Origin: Pseudovirgaria hyperparasitica
Lineage: Eukaryota > Ascomycota > Dothideomycetes > Acrospermales > Acrospermaceae
Length of the DNA stretch: 64,000 nucleotides
Direction: 5' to 3'
Assembly (NCBI RefSeq): GCF_010093815.1
Contig: NW_022985568.1
Location: 715,308-779,307 of the forward strand
Notes under the pieces: generated by a model
The model's database searches: none
Seen by the model: only the letters and a program-made list of their open reading frames with translations
Told to the model about the DNA's origin: nothing
Made by a program: the position numbers and the translations under genes
Part shown: positions 1 through 9,775 of the stretch, in pieces
Layout of the letters: each line of letters begins with the position of its first letter
Position numbering within the stretch: position 1 is the first letter of the stretch

Positions 1-98
1 TGGTGTGTTTTGGTGTGTTTTGGTGTGTTTTGGTGTGTTTTGGTGTGTTTTGGTGTGTTTTGGTGTGTTTTGGTGTGTTTTGGTGTGTTTTGGTGCGT
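1..98. repeat. 10-bp tandem array at window edge
   Basis: Nine perfect head-to-tail copies of the 10-mer TGGTGTGTTT (1-90) are followed by a degenerate tenth copy. The array touches the window edge, so its full length is unknown. The unit is G/T-only on this strand. It differs from the usual fungal telomere hexamer TTAGGG, so I call it a minisatellite and not a telomere. Confidence 0.95.
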
Positions 99-570
99 GA
101 AGTGGTAGTAGTACGGCAGTGTTAAGATCCTGAGCGTTCACAAGGCAGGACTGTAACGTAGTGAAGCACCTCTTATGTCGAGAACTAAATCTGAAAGGTC
201 GTGTTCTGTTCCTTGTGTGATATTCAATCTACATACTAGGGATGTGAATGAGCTAACCCACACATATCTCAGTCATGATCATCACATGGCGGAGCACAAC
301 AAGAGATGAGATCAACCAGGTCAGAAAGTTATGAAGCGCAAAGTATTGTTAACTAAAACCTGCCTATACTATGTGCCTTTGCAAGGCATGTCCATGTCTC
401 GAATGCATCTAATCAAGGTCCCTTTTTCCATGCCGCCGCAATATCTAGCTTCACTATCAAGCCTTCCGACACACTAGCCAGTCGAAGATTCCGCGTTATG
501 TGAGACTTGATAACCACGCAACGCCCCTCTGGGTAGCCCCCCAACTCACCCACTAAGTACTGTCTACCGC
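99..570. other. Spacer 3' of the first gene
   Basis: No coding potential was recognised here. The stretch lies between the tandem array and the stop codon of the minus-strand gene that ends at 571, and probably includes its 3' UTR. Confidence 0.5.
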
Positions 571-1799
571 CTAATAGGCGATGTCTCCATCTACAATCGT
601 CTCCATGGCCTGGCTGAACCACTCGGAGCACTGACCCGCCTCCGGCGCAACCGGCGGAAGCTCTCCGATCTCTTTGACTGTGGACGTGTCCACGCGGTAC
701 AGCATCGGAAGCTCCCGATTCGGAATCTTGTCCTTCAGGCCCCGGACCGCGCTGACCCGCTCAGCCCACTCCCTCTTCTCCCTCTTGTTCTCCAGAATGT
801 AGAAGTCGGCGTCTACGGCCATCCACATGAGGATGTAGTAGTCTCGGTACATGAAATCCGTGCTGTTGCTGAACGCTTCGTTGATTGCGTTGTTGTAGGA
901 GACGTGGAGTGCTGTGGGCCCGAGCTGGGCGCGTTTCTGGGCGCGGAGCATGGCGATGTTGAAGATGTTCTGGAGGGAGCCTGGGTCGAAGCTGTGGTTG
1001 AGGTCAAAGTTGCGGTACCATACCATGCGTACGGCCTCTATTGGGCTTTTCTTCTGGGCTTGGAACTTGTTGCTGCGGACCATGGCGCGCATTCTGGCGG
1101 ACGACTGGTAGATGGCGTGAGTGCAGTCTTCTGGAACACTGTGCGATCATGTTAGCAAAATGAGATGACTGTTTTGAGTGGTAATCGCTTACAAGAGCGG
1201 GTGTGTTGCCGCGCGAGACTCAGCCCTATTTTGATGTCAGTGAGGTTCATACCAGTGCTGCCGAACACTCACGGGTAAGGCCCAGACTTGCTGGACGTGA
1301 CAGTTGAAGACCTAGAAATGGAAGAAGATCTGGCGAGCATCTTCTCTTCGAATAAGTCTTTCCTGTTATCGCTAGACTTTGGGTCGACAACTGGCCTCTT
1401 GAAAGATCCATATCCTCCTGTACCTCTTTCATCCAGCGACATATCTTGATTTGTTGGATACTTCGCTCTGGCTCCCTTTCCATTGGCCTTCTGTCCGGCA
1501 TCACCTTTTTTCTTGAGACAGCCTTCGTCGTCATAACTCAATATAGAATCGTGACTCATGCTCTTTGCCCTTCCCCTCTCACGGTCTGGATCCCTATAGT
1601 TGCGCTGCTTTTTACCTCTATGAGGCATGTGCTCCCGAGATGAACGATTGGGGCTCTCATGACGGCGCGACATCTCAGGGCGACGTCCTCTCTGAAATGC
1701 CCTCGGTCGTAGAGGCACCCAGCGGCGTGGAGGTGACCGGCGATTGTGGCGAGCATAGTCATGTCTCTCATGTCTGGCAGGCCGTACCCAGGTAGCCAT
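571..1799 (-). CDS. Hypothetical basic/RS-rich protein (375 aa, three exons)
   Basis: I rebuilt it as exons 1799-1273, 1225-1193 and 1138-571 (1128 nt, in frame). The introns are GTGAGT...TAG and GTAAGC...GCTAAC...CAG. The first in-frame ATG is at 1799; the extension to 1823 would need a GTG start and was not used. The N-terminal ~180 residues are Arg/Ser/Asp-rich and low in complexity, with many RS, RR and RD pairs, like a disordered nuclear region. The C-terminal ~190 residues look folded, with aromatic-rich helices (for example VRMVWYRNFDLNHSFD and YRDYYILMWMAVDADFY). I do not recognise the family. The continuous frame over a 33-nt middle exon supports a real gene. Function is unknown. Confidence 0.72.
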
Positions 1800-2406
1800 G
1801 TCTTGGACTATATACTTATCCACCTGAGAAAAAATCTGCGAATTTGCTGTGCTTTACCACCCTGGTGATGGAAAAATTTGTCGCGTGTAATCACAGATCT
1901 ACAAACTGCTGCCGCGTAGAATCGCAGATTTGCTGAAAAACCGAAGTGAAGTAAACAGTGCATGGTCACACGTGACGTACAAGTTAGGCAGGGGCAAAGC
2001 GCAAACAACACGGCGGCAGCGGTAATTACGGGAAAGCGCTGGGACCTGCCACCTACAATCGTTCACTCGTACACCGTGCGCTCTTGAAGACTCTGTATCT
2101 AGACAATATCATGGAAGATGGAAACGATACTTTTTGGTGTAAAGCCAGATGAGTTGCACTTCACAGAACTATAGATATCCTCCGTTCCGCAAATCACATC
2201 TCTGGACCCATAAGCAAGATTATCAGTCAAGTCTAGGAATGAGCAAAAGACGAAAATGATGTGACCAAAACATATGGGACGCACCGTCCTAACAGAATTG
2301 ACGTATTGACTTCGTAAAAAAGTAACTTTTTTGATCAAAAGCTCTTTACTCCGTAACAATGCATACATACTAGCGCCATACCGCAAAAATAAAAGACAAG
2401 TCGACT
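1800..2406. other. Intergenic: 5' flank of hypothetical gene, 3' flank of ADH
   Basis: Roughly 600 bp between the start of the RS-rich gene and the stop of the alcohol dehydrogenase gene. Only short ORFs occur and none looks coding. It should contain the promoter of the RS-rich gene and the ADH 3' UTR. Confidence 0.5.
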
Positions 2407-3516
2407 CTACTGCTTGTTCAGAAGCACAGCGCGGTACCGTAGTTTACCAGCATCAAGTTTTTCCATGGCTTCTTCTATGCCCTTTTCGCTCATCTCAAAC
2501 TTCTCGACCATAGGCTTGATGCCGTGATGGGCGGCGAACTCAAGCATGCGCTGATGCACAAGACGTGGTGCAACGAGGGAATTCTGGATAACTAAGCCAT
2601 TTGACATCATCTGCATGTGTGGAATGGCAAAGTCACCCTCTGCGACTGACAGGGGGAAAATCTTTGCGCCGCGGTTGAGTAGCGGGATGTATAGACTCCA
2701 GTCTAGGGAAACAGTCAGTAAGTATCACATTGAACAAGAGTTCGATGTCCTACCAGGCAGAGCGGAAGCAGTGACGATGAGAGCATCGAGCGGACGACCG
2801 ATATCTGTGTCGCCCGGCTTCTTGTCCTTCATGGCGTAGAAGGAGCTAGCGCCTAGTTCCATGGCTTCATCCTTTTTCGATTCTGTTCCGCTGAATACAA
2901 CGACATCGCATCCTTTCTTAGAAGCGAACTGGATTGCAAGATGCCCTAGCCCACCAACACCGATTATGCCCACGCGGTCTGTCGATTTGACGTTGTGTAT
3001 TTCGAGAGCGCCAAAGACGGTTGCACCACCGCATTGTAGAGGTGCGGCGTGCTCATCTGCGATTGAGTCTGGGACCTTGAAGAGAAAAGCTTCTCTCCAC
3101 ACAGCACCTGTGCCGAAACTTCCTTGGTCGAGATCTGCCTCTCCGTACATCGCGCGCGACCAGCAGAAAGTGTCCATGCCTATCGAAGGTGTTAGCAAGT
3201 AGGGACATTCATAGGCCAGAGGGGAGTAGGTACCTGTCAAACAGTGCTCACACTCTCCACAAGTGTCGTGAACGTAACCCCAGCCGACACGATCACCTTT
3301 CTGCAAGTGCTTAACGGCTGGGCCGGTCTCTTCGACAATGCCAACACCTTCGTGGCCAAGAGCCATTGGCTGTGTGCGGTAGTGAAGATCAGTACCACAT
3401 ACTCCTGATGCAGTGATACGAAGTCGGACAAAATCGCCCTCGAGCTTCTTCAATTGCGTATCGGCCTTCTGGATCCGACCAGACTTCGAGCCTTTGTAGA
3501 AGGTAGCATTTGACAT
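2407..3516 (-). CDS. Zinc-binding alcohol dehydrogenase, cinnamyl-ADH type
   Basis: The gene encodes a 334-aa medium-chain dehydrogenase/reductase expected to interconvert alcohols and aldehydes with NADP(H). Exons are 3516-3234, 3179-2754 and 2702-2407 (1005 nt). Both introns (54 and 51 nt) have good GT/AG ends. The N-terminal GroES-like half carries the catalytic zinc Cys in GVCGTDLHYR and the GHE motif in ALGHEGVGIVEETG. The structural-zinc lobe is CGECEHC followed, across intron 1, by a fourth Cys. The Rossmann half has the glycine motif GVGGLGHLAIQFA. Intron 1 is open in frame, so a naive ORF would wrongly insert 18 residues in the zinc lobe. The length is slightly short for the family (usually 340-360 aa). 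The substrate cannot be read from sequence. Confidence 0.93.
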
Positions 3517-4965
3517 GGTGGAGAGGAGATTGGAGTTAAGCCTTGAGGTAGATTTTTTAGAGATAGTACAGTAATGTACAGTGTAAGAAGATGCGTGAAA
3601 AGTCTAAAGAGTAGGATTTGATAATACGAGAAGCAGTCGAATGCGGCAACGCCAGGTTATATACTGGACCTACGACATGATCATCATCGGATGGTCCAAG
3701 TGTATCCATGTGAAAGGTTACGGTAAACGCGAAAAAAGTCCAACATGAAAGCACTAAACACTTCAGCATGACGTCGCCCCGAACGAGTGGGTCCGAGAAA
3801 GGGCCTTCATGGCTTTGGCGTAGGCAGGGATCATCCGTTGATTTGCCAGCAGCAATCATAGCAGCAGTCTAGAGCGCACGAAGAAGAATCTCCTCGAAGC
3901 TATTGATCTTTATCGGCACATTACTACAGTCGAAAGTAGAAAAGACTGTGTTGTCATTGGATGATGAGAAGAAGATGGCTGCTGGATGAGATTTCGAACG
4001 GACATTAGCAAGGCTGCAATATCCAGCGTGCTTTCAAATCAGCTGTCAAGGATCCATAATTCTTCTGGAAACACTTTATGCAGGAATGATGTAAGTGACC
4101 TGACCTTTTCTGGTTGTGGTTCGCGGCGAGAAATACCTTATTTGGTGGTTCATGCAAGAATTGCAACGTACGTGCATGGGTTCTGGATGCCAGTCGAATG
4201 GGAATACCGCCGACGATTACCCATGAAGATGCCGAGATAACTGCGGCCTGAGTGCTGACTCTGCAGCGAGTTTGTCCCGAGCTTACTCCGCTTGTGTCCG
4301 CCTTCTATCAACACATGTCCCAGAATGGACATCGATGTCTCCTACACCTAATATCTGAGCATATCACATTCGTCAGCATGATAAGCACGTCTCCGCAAAC
4401 AGCTCCAACTCCGAGCAAAGATGTCGACTCCATCATTGCCGCTCTCCGGCTGGAATTTGAACATGAATGCTGTGAACGCACGCGTTCCAGCAGGGGCAGG
4501 TCGCGCTTCTGATGACAATAAGCACCAACCTTTCCGTCAGATAGACGCATCTAGACATCCAGCATATGTTGTTCAACTCCACGTATGCCTTATCTGCCGC
4601 CTTGAGCACTGTTCATCGTACTCGCCAATGGCCAATCCAAGCCAGACCAAGTGAGTGAGAGGACCTCGTGGGGTTCGACGTACAGAGAAGAAATGTTGGT
4701 GTGGTCTCGTATAGTTAGGATTCTTAATGCGATGATAAGTCTAATAAATCTGCTTTTTGATCTGTTTTGCAATGGAGCAACAGACTGGTATATTAATTAT
4801 TTAGCTATTAGTGGTTACTACTAATGCTGTAGGATCGAACCTAAACGCGCTCAGCCACAATTCAAATCAAGCGTCCTTCGGTTGCCTTGTCATTCGAAGT
4901 TCGAACACCAACACACTCTACCCACACACAAAATCATCGACAGTGATACGCTTCACATAATCAAG
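3517..4965. other. Intergenic between ADH and DUF7730 gene
   Basis: About 1.4 kb between two divergently transcribed genes, so both promoters should lie here. Several ORFs of 60-100 codons occur on both strands. They have no recognisable motif, overlap one another, and some lack ATG starts. No RNA gene or mobile element was recognised. Confidence 0.5.
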
Positions 4966-5949
4966 ATGCAAGCGAAATCCAAGAAGGCGTCGACTTCATC
5001 AAAGCAGCTTAGCGATTTTGGAGCCAAGACCCTGTTCTGCTGTCTTTGCTGGCCCATTGTCATCGGCGTCTATTGCTGCAATATGAGAGTAATCTGTGGC
5101 ACTAAGCCCTTCAACGATTTTCCTCCAGCACCATTGCCAGCCCGTCGGCCGCGTAGATTGACTAATGACAAACAAAGATTCCGCCTGCAGAAGCACTCGC
5201 GCAAGGATCAAAGTCAGGCTCAGTTCCTCACGATGCTGCCATTGGAAATCAGACGCCAGGTATATCGCGAGGTGATTGGGAACAGACGTTTCTACGTGGT
5301 TGTCGAGGAGCTCAGAACGCAGCAGAGCAAGGGCCAAGGTCGCATCGCTGCGTATGAGACGGTCACAGTTGTTGACACCGACCCATACCTGACGACCAGG
5401 TTCTCACACGAAGCGACCGGTCTGCTCAATCTGCTGACAACATGCTGGCGAATCTATGTCGAAGCGATGCCGATCTTATATGAGTCAAACTCCTTTGTTA
5501 TACCCACGAAATTCGGACATCTGAGGACGTTCGAATCGACCATCCTGCCGTCTCGCTTCACATCGATACGTCGCCTCGAATTGACCATCTGCTATAATGA
5601 CCTTCCTCGTGATGCAGCAGCTCGGACGCAAAAAGGTGTGCTCGAGCAGTGGCGGCTCCTCCGAAGCATGGCTAGCCTGAGATTCTTGACTCTAGCCTTG
5701 AGTGGCTTCCGTGCTGACCGACAAGGACCGTACGACGACCTTGTATCTCATGTTCAACAACTTGTTGCGTCGGGCGAGCATCTTCGCAACCTGCGCCGAT
5801 GTGTCATCACGTGGCTCTGTGTAGACTCAATAAATCTGACCCTCAAGAGAGCACTCGACAAGGTAACACCACGGCACAATATCTCACTGCTTGTATCGGA
5901 GAGGCCGATTGACTCTGCGCAAGTAGAATCCATGGATTTATCGAACTAG
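4966..5949 (+). CDS. DUF7730 / 2EXR-type F-box-like protein (copy 1)
   Basis: Single-exon gene of 327 aa. The first in-frame ATG is at 4966; the upstream extension would need a TTG start. Residues ~15-45 are Cys-rich and hydrophobic (TLFCCLCWPIVIGVYCC), a possible membrane or anchor segment. From about residue 85 it has the family pattern FLTMLPLEIRRQVYREVIG, an F-box-like helix. LLTTCWRIYVEAMPILYESN follows, and then predicted beta/helix repeats. These fungal proteins are expanded in plant-associated and saprobic moulds. Most have no known function, though a substrate-adaptor role is often suggested from the F-box resemblance. A paralogue follows 233 bp downstream on the same strand. Confidence 0.85.
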   Translation: MQAKSKKASTSSKQLSDFGAKTLFCCLCWPIVIGVYCCNMRVICGTKPFNDFPPAPLPARRPRRLTNDKQRFRLQKHSRKDQSQAQFLTMLPLEIRRQVYREVIGNRRFYVVVEELRTQQSKGQGRIAAYETVTVVDTDPYLTTRFSHEATGLLNLLTTCWRIYVEAMPILYESNSFVIPTKFGHLRTFESTILPSRFTSIRRLELTICYNDLPRDAAARTQKGVLEQWRLLRSMASLRFLTLALSGFRADRQGPYDDLVSHVQQLVASGEHLRNLRRCVITWLCVDSINLTLKRALDKVTPRHNISLLVSERPIDSAQVESMDLSN

Positions 5950-6182
5950 GATGGCTGCGGAGAGTGAATAGTGCCTAATGGCGGTATACGTTGGCACGGA
6001 TGCGGCGGATCCATCCGGATCCAGCCATTCTTTTTACACACATCCTGTATATATATGCTACTATTTCTAACGAACCTTATAAGTTAAGAGAGGCTGCAGA
6101 GGCACATCATCAAATCAAGGAGCTGAGCATAAGTCGACTATGCACACTACGTATCCCTTCCTCATAAAACGCCTCATACACA

Positions 6183-6296
6183 ATGAGCTTCAGCGGATTA
6201 AGCGATATGCATTACCAAGCAACAGACATCACGGGCCTTACAGACCTTAAAAAAATGGCATGCAGGCAGGCGAGTAGGTCACAGATACAAGAGGAA

Positions 6297-6331
<35 letters not shown>

Positions 6332-7416
6332 AGAAGAAGAAGACGAAGACGAAGACGAAGACGAAGACGAAGAGCGAGATAGCCATCAACGCATCGACAA
6401 AACCTTGACAAAGTTCTTCCGCAAGATGCAACTCCCAAAAGTAGTCTTCAGACATAAGCTACGCAAGCCCAGCCATGTGCAAAGTCAGCCTGAGCAAACC
6501 CGGTCGGGTCTGCTCGATCTGCCCGTCGAACTGCGCCTCGAGATCTACGAGTACCTCTTCGCGGATGGCACCTTGTACGTGATTCCACAGTGCACACGCC
6601 GCTCGGGTGTAATTTTCACTTCCAAGACCAGTATATCTGACCTTTATCAAGGGCCTATGACTGAGGAAGTGCTGGACTGGTCGTGGCGCGTACAGCTGTA
6701 TTTGAACGAAAATTGCGGCAGCCGTCGTCTTGAGAGGTTGCTGTGGGATCATGGCAATAGTCGCTATGTAGGAACGATGTGCAGGAGTCTTTACTATCGC
6801 ACACCGCCGCCTTTCAGAACAAACATCATTCGCACCTGCTGGAAACTGTTTGTCTCGCCGTCCTATATAGGTCTGCGCCTGTATCACCAGCTAATATACA
6901 CCGCACAGTTACCTCGAAGCTGCGCCCTTGCTGTACAGCTCCAACAAGATAGTGTTCCCCTTCACATTCACCGATTTCTCGTCCTTTGCACGCCATATCC
7001 CGCTTCGTCAGATGGGCTTCGGTCCGTCGAGCAAGTCCTGCCTCGACCTGATCCGCACGCTCGACCTCAACTACACGTCGTGCTACTACTTTGACGACCC
7101 GACAAAGACATGGCTGCAATTGCGCCAACTGCGCAGCCTGAAACTGCTGCGCATCAGGATCCTCGTGCCGCAGCACAGGTATCTGGAGGAGCAGGCCAGG
7201 CTGTTTATCACGCAGGTGATGGAATTCATATCACATAACGATAGCGAGAGAGTGGTGGACGTGCATGTTGTTACGAATGGTAGATGGGGATTCATGGGTG
7301 CTTTGCACGAGGTCGGACTTGTGGAGCTGCCGTTGGACGAGCCGGGTTCGCGGGTGTTTCAGCATCACACTTGGAGGAAGCAGAGGAATGGGGAAGAGGA
7401 GAAGCAGGATACGTAA
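6183..7416 (+). CDS. DUF7730 / 2EXR-type protein (copy 2) with acidic run
   Basis: Two exons, 6183-6847 and 6909-7416 (1173 nt, 390 aa). The intron is GTTTGT...CACAG. I placed this donor, not the nearby GTCTCG, because it restores TCWKLYLEAAPLLYSSNK, matching TCWRIYVEAMPILYESN of the neighbouring copy. The F-box-like segment reads LLDLPVELRLEIYEYLFADG at about residue 110. Residues ~36-62 are an uninterrupted Glu then Glu/Asp run encoded by a purine microsatellite (6291-6371), so its length is probably variable between strains. Arrangement and similarity indicate tandem duplication with the upstream gene. Function is unknown. Confidence 0.83.
6291..6371 (+). repeat. In-frame (GAA/GAG)n-(GAC GAA)n microsatellite
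   Basis: Roughly 80 nt of GAA/GAG triplets change into GACGAA hexamers, coding for poly-Glu and then Glu-Asp repeats inside the second DUF7730 gene. Slippage in multiples of three would alter length without breaking the frame. Confidence 0.9.
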
Positions 7417-8170
7417 GGCGGCTGTGGCGTATAGTCATGTGTGCCGTCTGGTCAGACTGTAAGACCCCCTTCTAAAGCATCTAGAACGGCACTCCCTCGC
7501 ACTGACGCGCAGCAGATGAAGGGAGAATGGTGTGTAGGTAAGGCGTTTATCAATTTTAATTTATCAAAGCAAATACCAAACAGTGTACGTTAAGCAGATT
7601 GCAATATAATAGAGAGAGCCATAGCATGTAGATACAGAAATCGTTATATACAATATCAGGGTATTATTCCCCAACGCCCCCAACAGAGCCCACCACCAGG
7701 AGAACCCCGTCAAGTCGTCCGCAATCCAAGCACTTTTTGTTGTAAATCCATCGCCATTAGCATCGTCGTCGTCATTGTCGTCGTCGTAGCAAGAGTAGTG
7801 GTAGTAGTAGTCGTGATGCTAAGCCCTCTTCCAAGGCAAGATAACGCCTTGCGGTTGTGGTACGTAATACAGGATACCCCGATGAGAGTGAAATGATGAG
7901 AAACCGCTACCGATGAAGCCCCCCGAGATGACATGATGATGATGAAGAAGAAGATGAAGCAGTCGACGGGTATGAGGAAAATCAGTGCAATAAACGCCGT
8001 GCCAGATGCTCGCGAGAATCAGAACCAGCTCGCTCGAATCCCAGCCTGGCGCCGAGTAGACAATGATCAGGAAGAAAAAAAGCCACGTAGAAACCGAAAA
8101 AGAGGAGAGGAGAGTCGTGCGTCCGAAATGAAACCCCCCCATCGTTCACTTCATGAATGAATGCCTTATT
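7417..8170. other. Convergent intergenic with trinucleotide-rich tracts
   Basis: This lies between the 3' ends of the second DUF7730 gene (+) and the GRGGAGN gene (-). GTC/GTA-type triplet runs occur near 7760-7815 and GAT/GAA runs near 7930-7965. No protein-coding signal was recognised; both 3' UTRs should end here. Confidence 0.5.
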
Positions 8171-8698
8171 TCAAGACCGATTCGACAGCGTCCTCGTCAT
8201 CTTCCTCCACACGCCCTCCCCGCTGCCCCTCCGCCCTTCCTCCATCTCCTCCTCGCTCACCGACCCAGCCTTCCCCTCACGATCACCAACACCACCACCA
8301 CGCATGAAATTCCCCGCGCCCCCACGCCCAATATGATACACGGGCGCCGCACGCTCCTGCAACCGGCGCTGCACGGCCAACTCCTCGTCGAAGCTGAAGA
8401 TGGCGCGCTCGCGCTGGGAGCCGAAGAAGCGGTGCAGGTTGCCTGCGCCGCCGCGGCCGGAGGCGTAGTAGGCGGATGGTTCGCATGCGGTTGCGGATGT
8501 GGAAGTGGTGTCGGATGATTGATTGCGGGTGTGGGAGGTCAGGGGGATGCGGGAGGCGGGACCGGAGGCGGTGCGGCCGGGGGTGAGGTTTGCGGGGGCT
8601 TTGGTGAAGTTGCCGGCGCCGCCGCGGCCGGTGTAGATGTAGTGGGAGGTTGGGACTGTGGGGTGGGGTTCGGTGATGGAGTAGGTGCGGGAGGACAT
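8171..8698 (-). CDS. DUF3602-family protein with three GRGGAGN repeats
   Basis: Single exon, 175 aa. The start is ATG at 8698; the upstream open frame is a pyrimidine-rich leader with Leu- and Thr-rich nonsense translation and is not coding. The protein has three spaced copies of the signature: TGRGGAGNFTK, SGRGGAGNLHR and IGRGGAGNFMR. They are joined by Ser/Thr/Arg-rich, probably disordered linkers, and the C terminus is acidic then basic. The repeat defines a small conserved fungal family without known biochemistry. Ser/Thr density suggests phosphorylation, which is inference. The long 5' flank with CT-rich and TAG-repeat tracts suggests a long leader. Confidence 0.85.
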   Translation of the reverse strand: MSSRTYSITEPHPTVPTSHYIYTGRGGAGNFTKAPANLTPGRTASGPASRIPLTSHTRNQSSDTTSTSATACEPSAYYASGRGGAGNLHRFFGSQRERAIFSFDEELAVQRRLQERAAPVYHIGRGGAGNFMRGGGVGDREGKAGSVSEEEMEEGRRGSGEGVWRKMTRTLSNRS

Positions 8699-9549
8699 TT
8701 TGGAGGTGTGGTGTGTGGTGTGGTGTGGTGAGGTTTGGTTGGTGGTGATGGTTTGTTGTTGTGGTGTTTGAGAGGTGTGTGTGTATGTGAGAGTGTGTAT
8801 GTATATATGTATGCTGTTGATATATACGGACGAGTATGCTTGTAGTAGTAGTAGTAGTAGTAGTAGTGATAGCAGTAGCAGCAACAGTAGAGTATAAACT
8901 GTGAAGAGTGTGGTAGATGTTTCCAACAAAACCCACGATAGTATTCCGGGCGGGAGCTTTATATAGCAAAACCCTCCATGACCACCCGGTACCAACACGG
9001 CCAACTAGAAAGCACAGACAGAGCAAACAGTCACGATGACACGAGCCCGACGCAGATTGGATGTCCAGGCCTGCCCCAGCCAGCAAAACCTTCGCCTCGT
9101 GATCAGTCCCAGCGCAAAGAAAACTCTGTCCGGGGCGCAAGTCATTTAATGGCTAGGTAGGTAGATGGCAACATCGTGACAAAGCCAAGCCGCCGCCTTC
9201 TCACACTCGGTCCCCCCCCCCTTGGCCTTGGGTGCTGTGGTGCCGCTGTGTGGCAAGAAAGCGAGCTAGAACATGCGCCTTTCCCGAGAGTTACAATACA
9301 GGGCTGGGCGATCGAGACCCGCCTTTTGTCGGTGTAGATATGTATGCGTGTGTGTGGAATTGGCATAGTCGGCGGCTTAGACAGCAGTGTTCGCATAAAC
9401 TGACTACCCGATTCGGGAAATCTTACAGATAACATACATGACTCAGCAGCCGCCTCTCCACCGTAACGCCCCAGCTCAGAGTTTTCCAGCTTAAGCCGTT
9501 AACTGCAACGCGCCGCCCAAAACCAAGCCGCGCCCCAAGAACAACCCAG

Positions 9550-9585
9550 GCACTACTGAGCACAAGCCCAGCACTACTGAGCACA
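9550..9585. repeat. Two copies of a 15-mer, 21-bp period
   Basis: GCACTACTGAGCACA occurs at 9550-9564 and again, perfectly, at 9571-9585. It lies about 850 bp upstream of the DUF3602 start. Confidence 0.85.
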
Positions 9586-9715
9586 CACACCCACCAGCCA
9601 AACGTAATCGACTCCTTGGAAGTTGGACCGGATTTTCAGGAACCACGAGTCCCCCCCCTTGCAATATCTGGTGACCGCTCACTTACCCCCTAGTCAGCAC
9701 CAATGGCCATTTCCC

Positions 9716-9775
9716 ATTACCCCCAGGAAACTCCTCGATTACCCCCAGGAAACTACTTCATTACCCCCAGGAAAC
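9716..9775. promoter_or_regulatory. Three phased copies of ATTACCCCCAGGAAAC
   Basis: The 16-mer ATTACCCCCAGGAAAC starts at 9716, 9738 and 9760, an exact 22-bp spacing. Six bases of spacer differ between copies, so the core is better conserved than the linker. CCCCAG fits the reverse complement of the fungal CreA/Mig1 consensus SYGGRG. A regulatory role, most likely for the DUF3602 gene, is inference. Confidence 0.5.

Noticed and set aside
4820-4860. Possible tRNA T-arm (GGTTCGATCC on the minus strand)
   Set aside because: No matching acceptor stem, D-arm or anticodon arm could be folded around it. No tRNA or rRNA was recognised in the window.
8699-9004. N-terminal extension of the DUF3602 protein with a Leu-rich segment
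   Set aside because: The segment is a translation of a TAG/CTA repeat and CT-rich leader. The family starts near the ATG at 8698.
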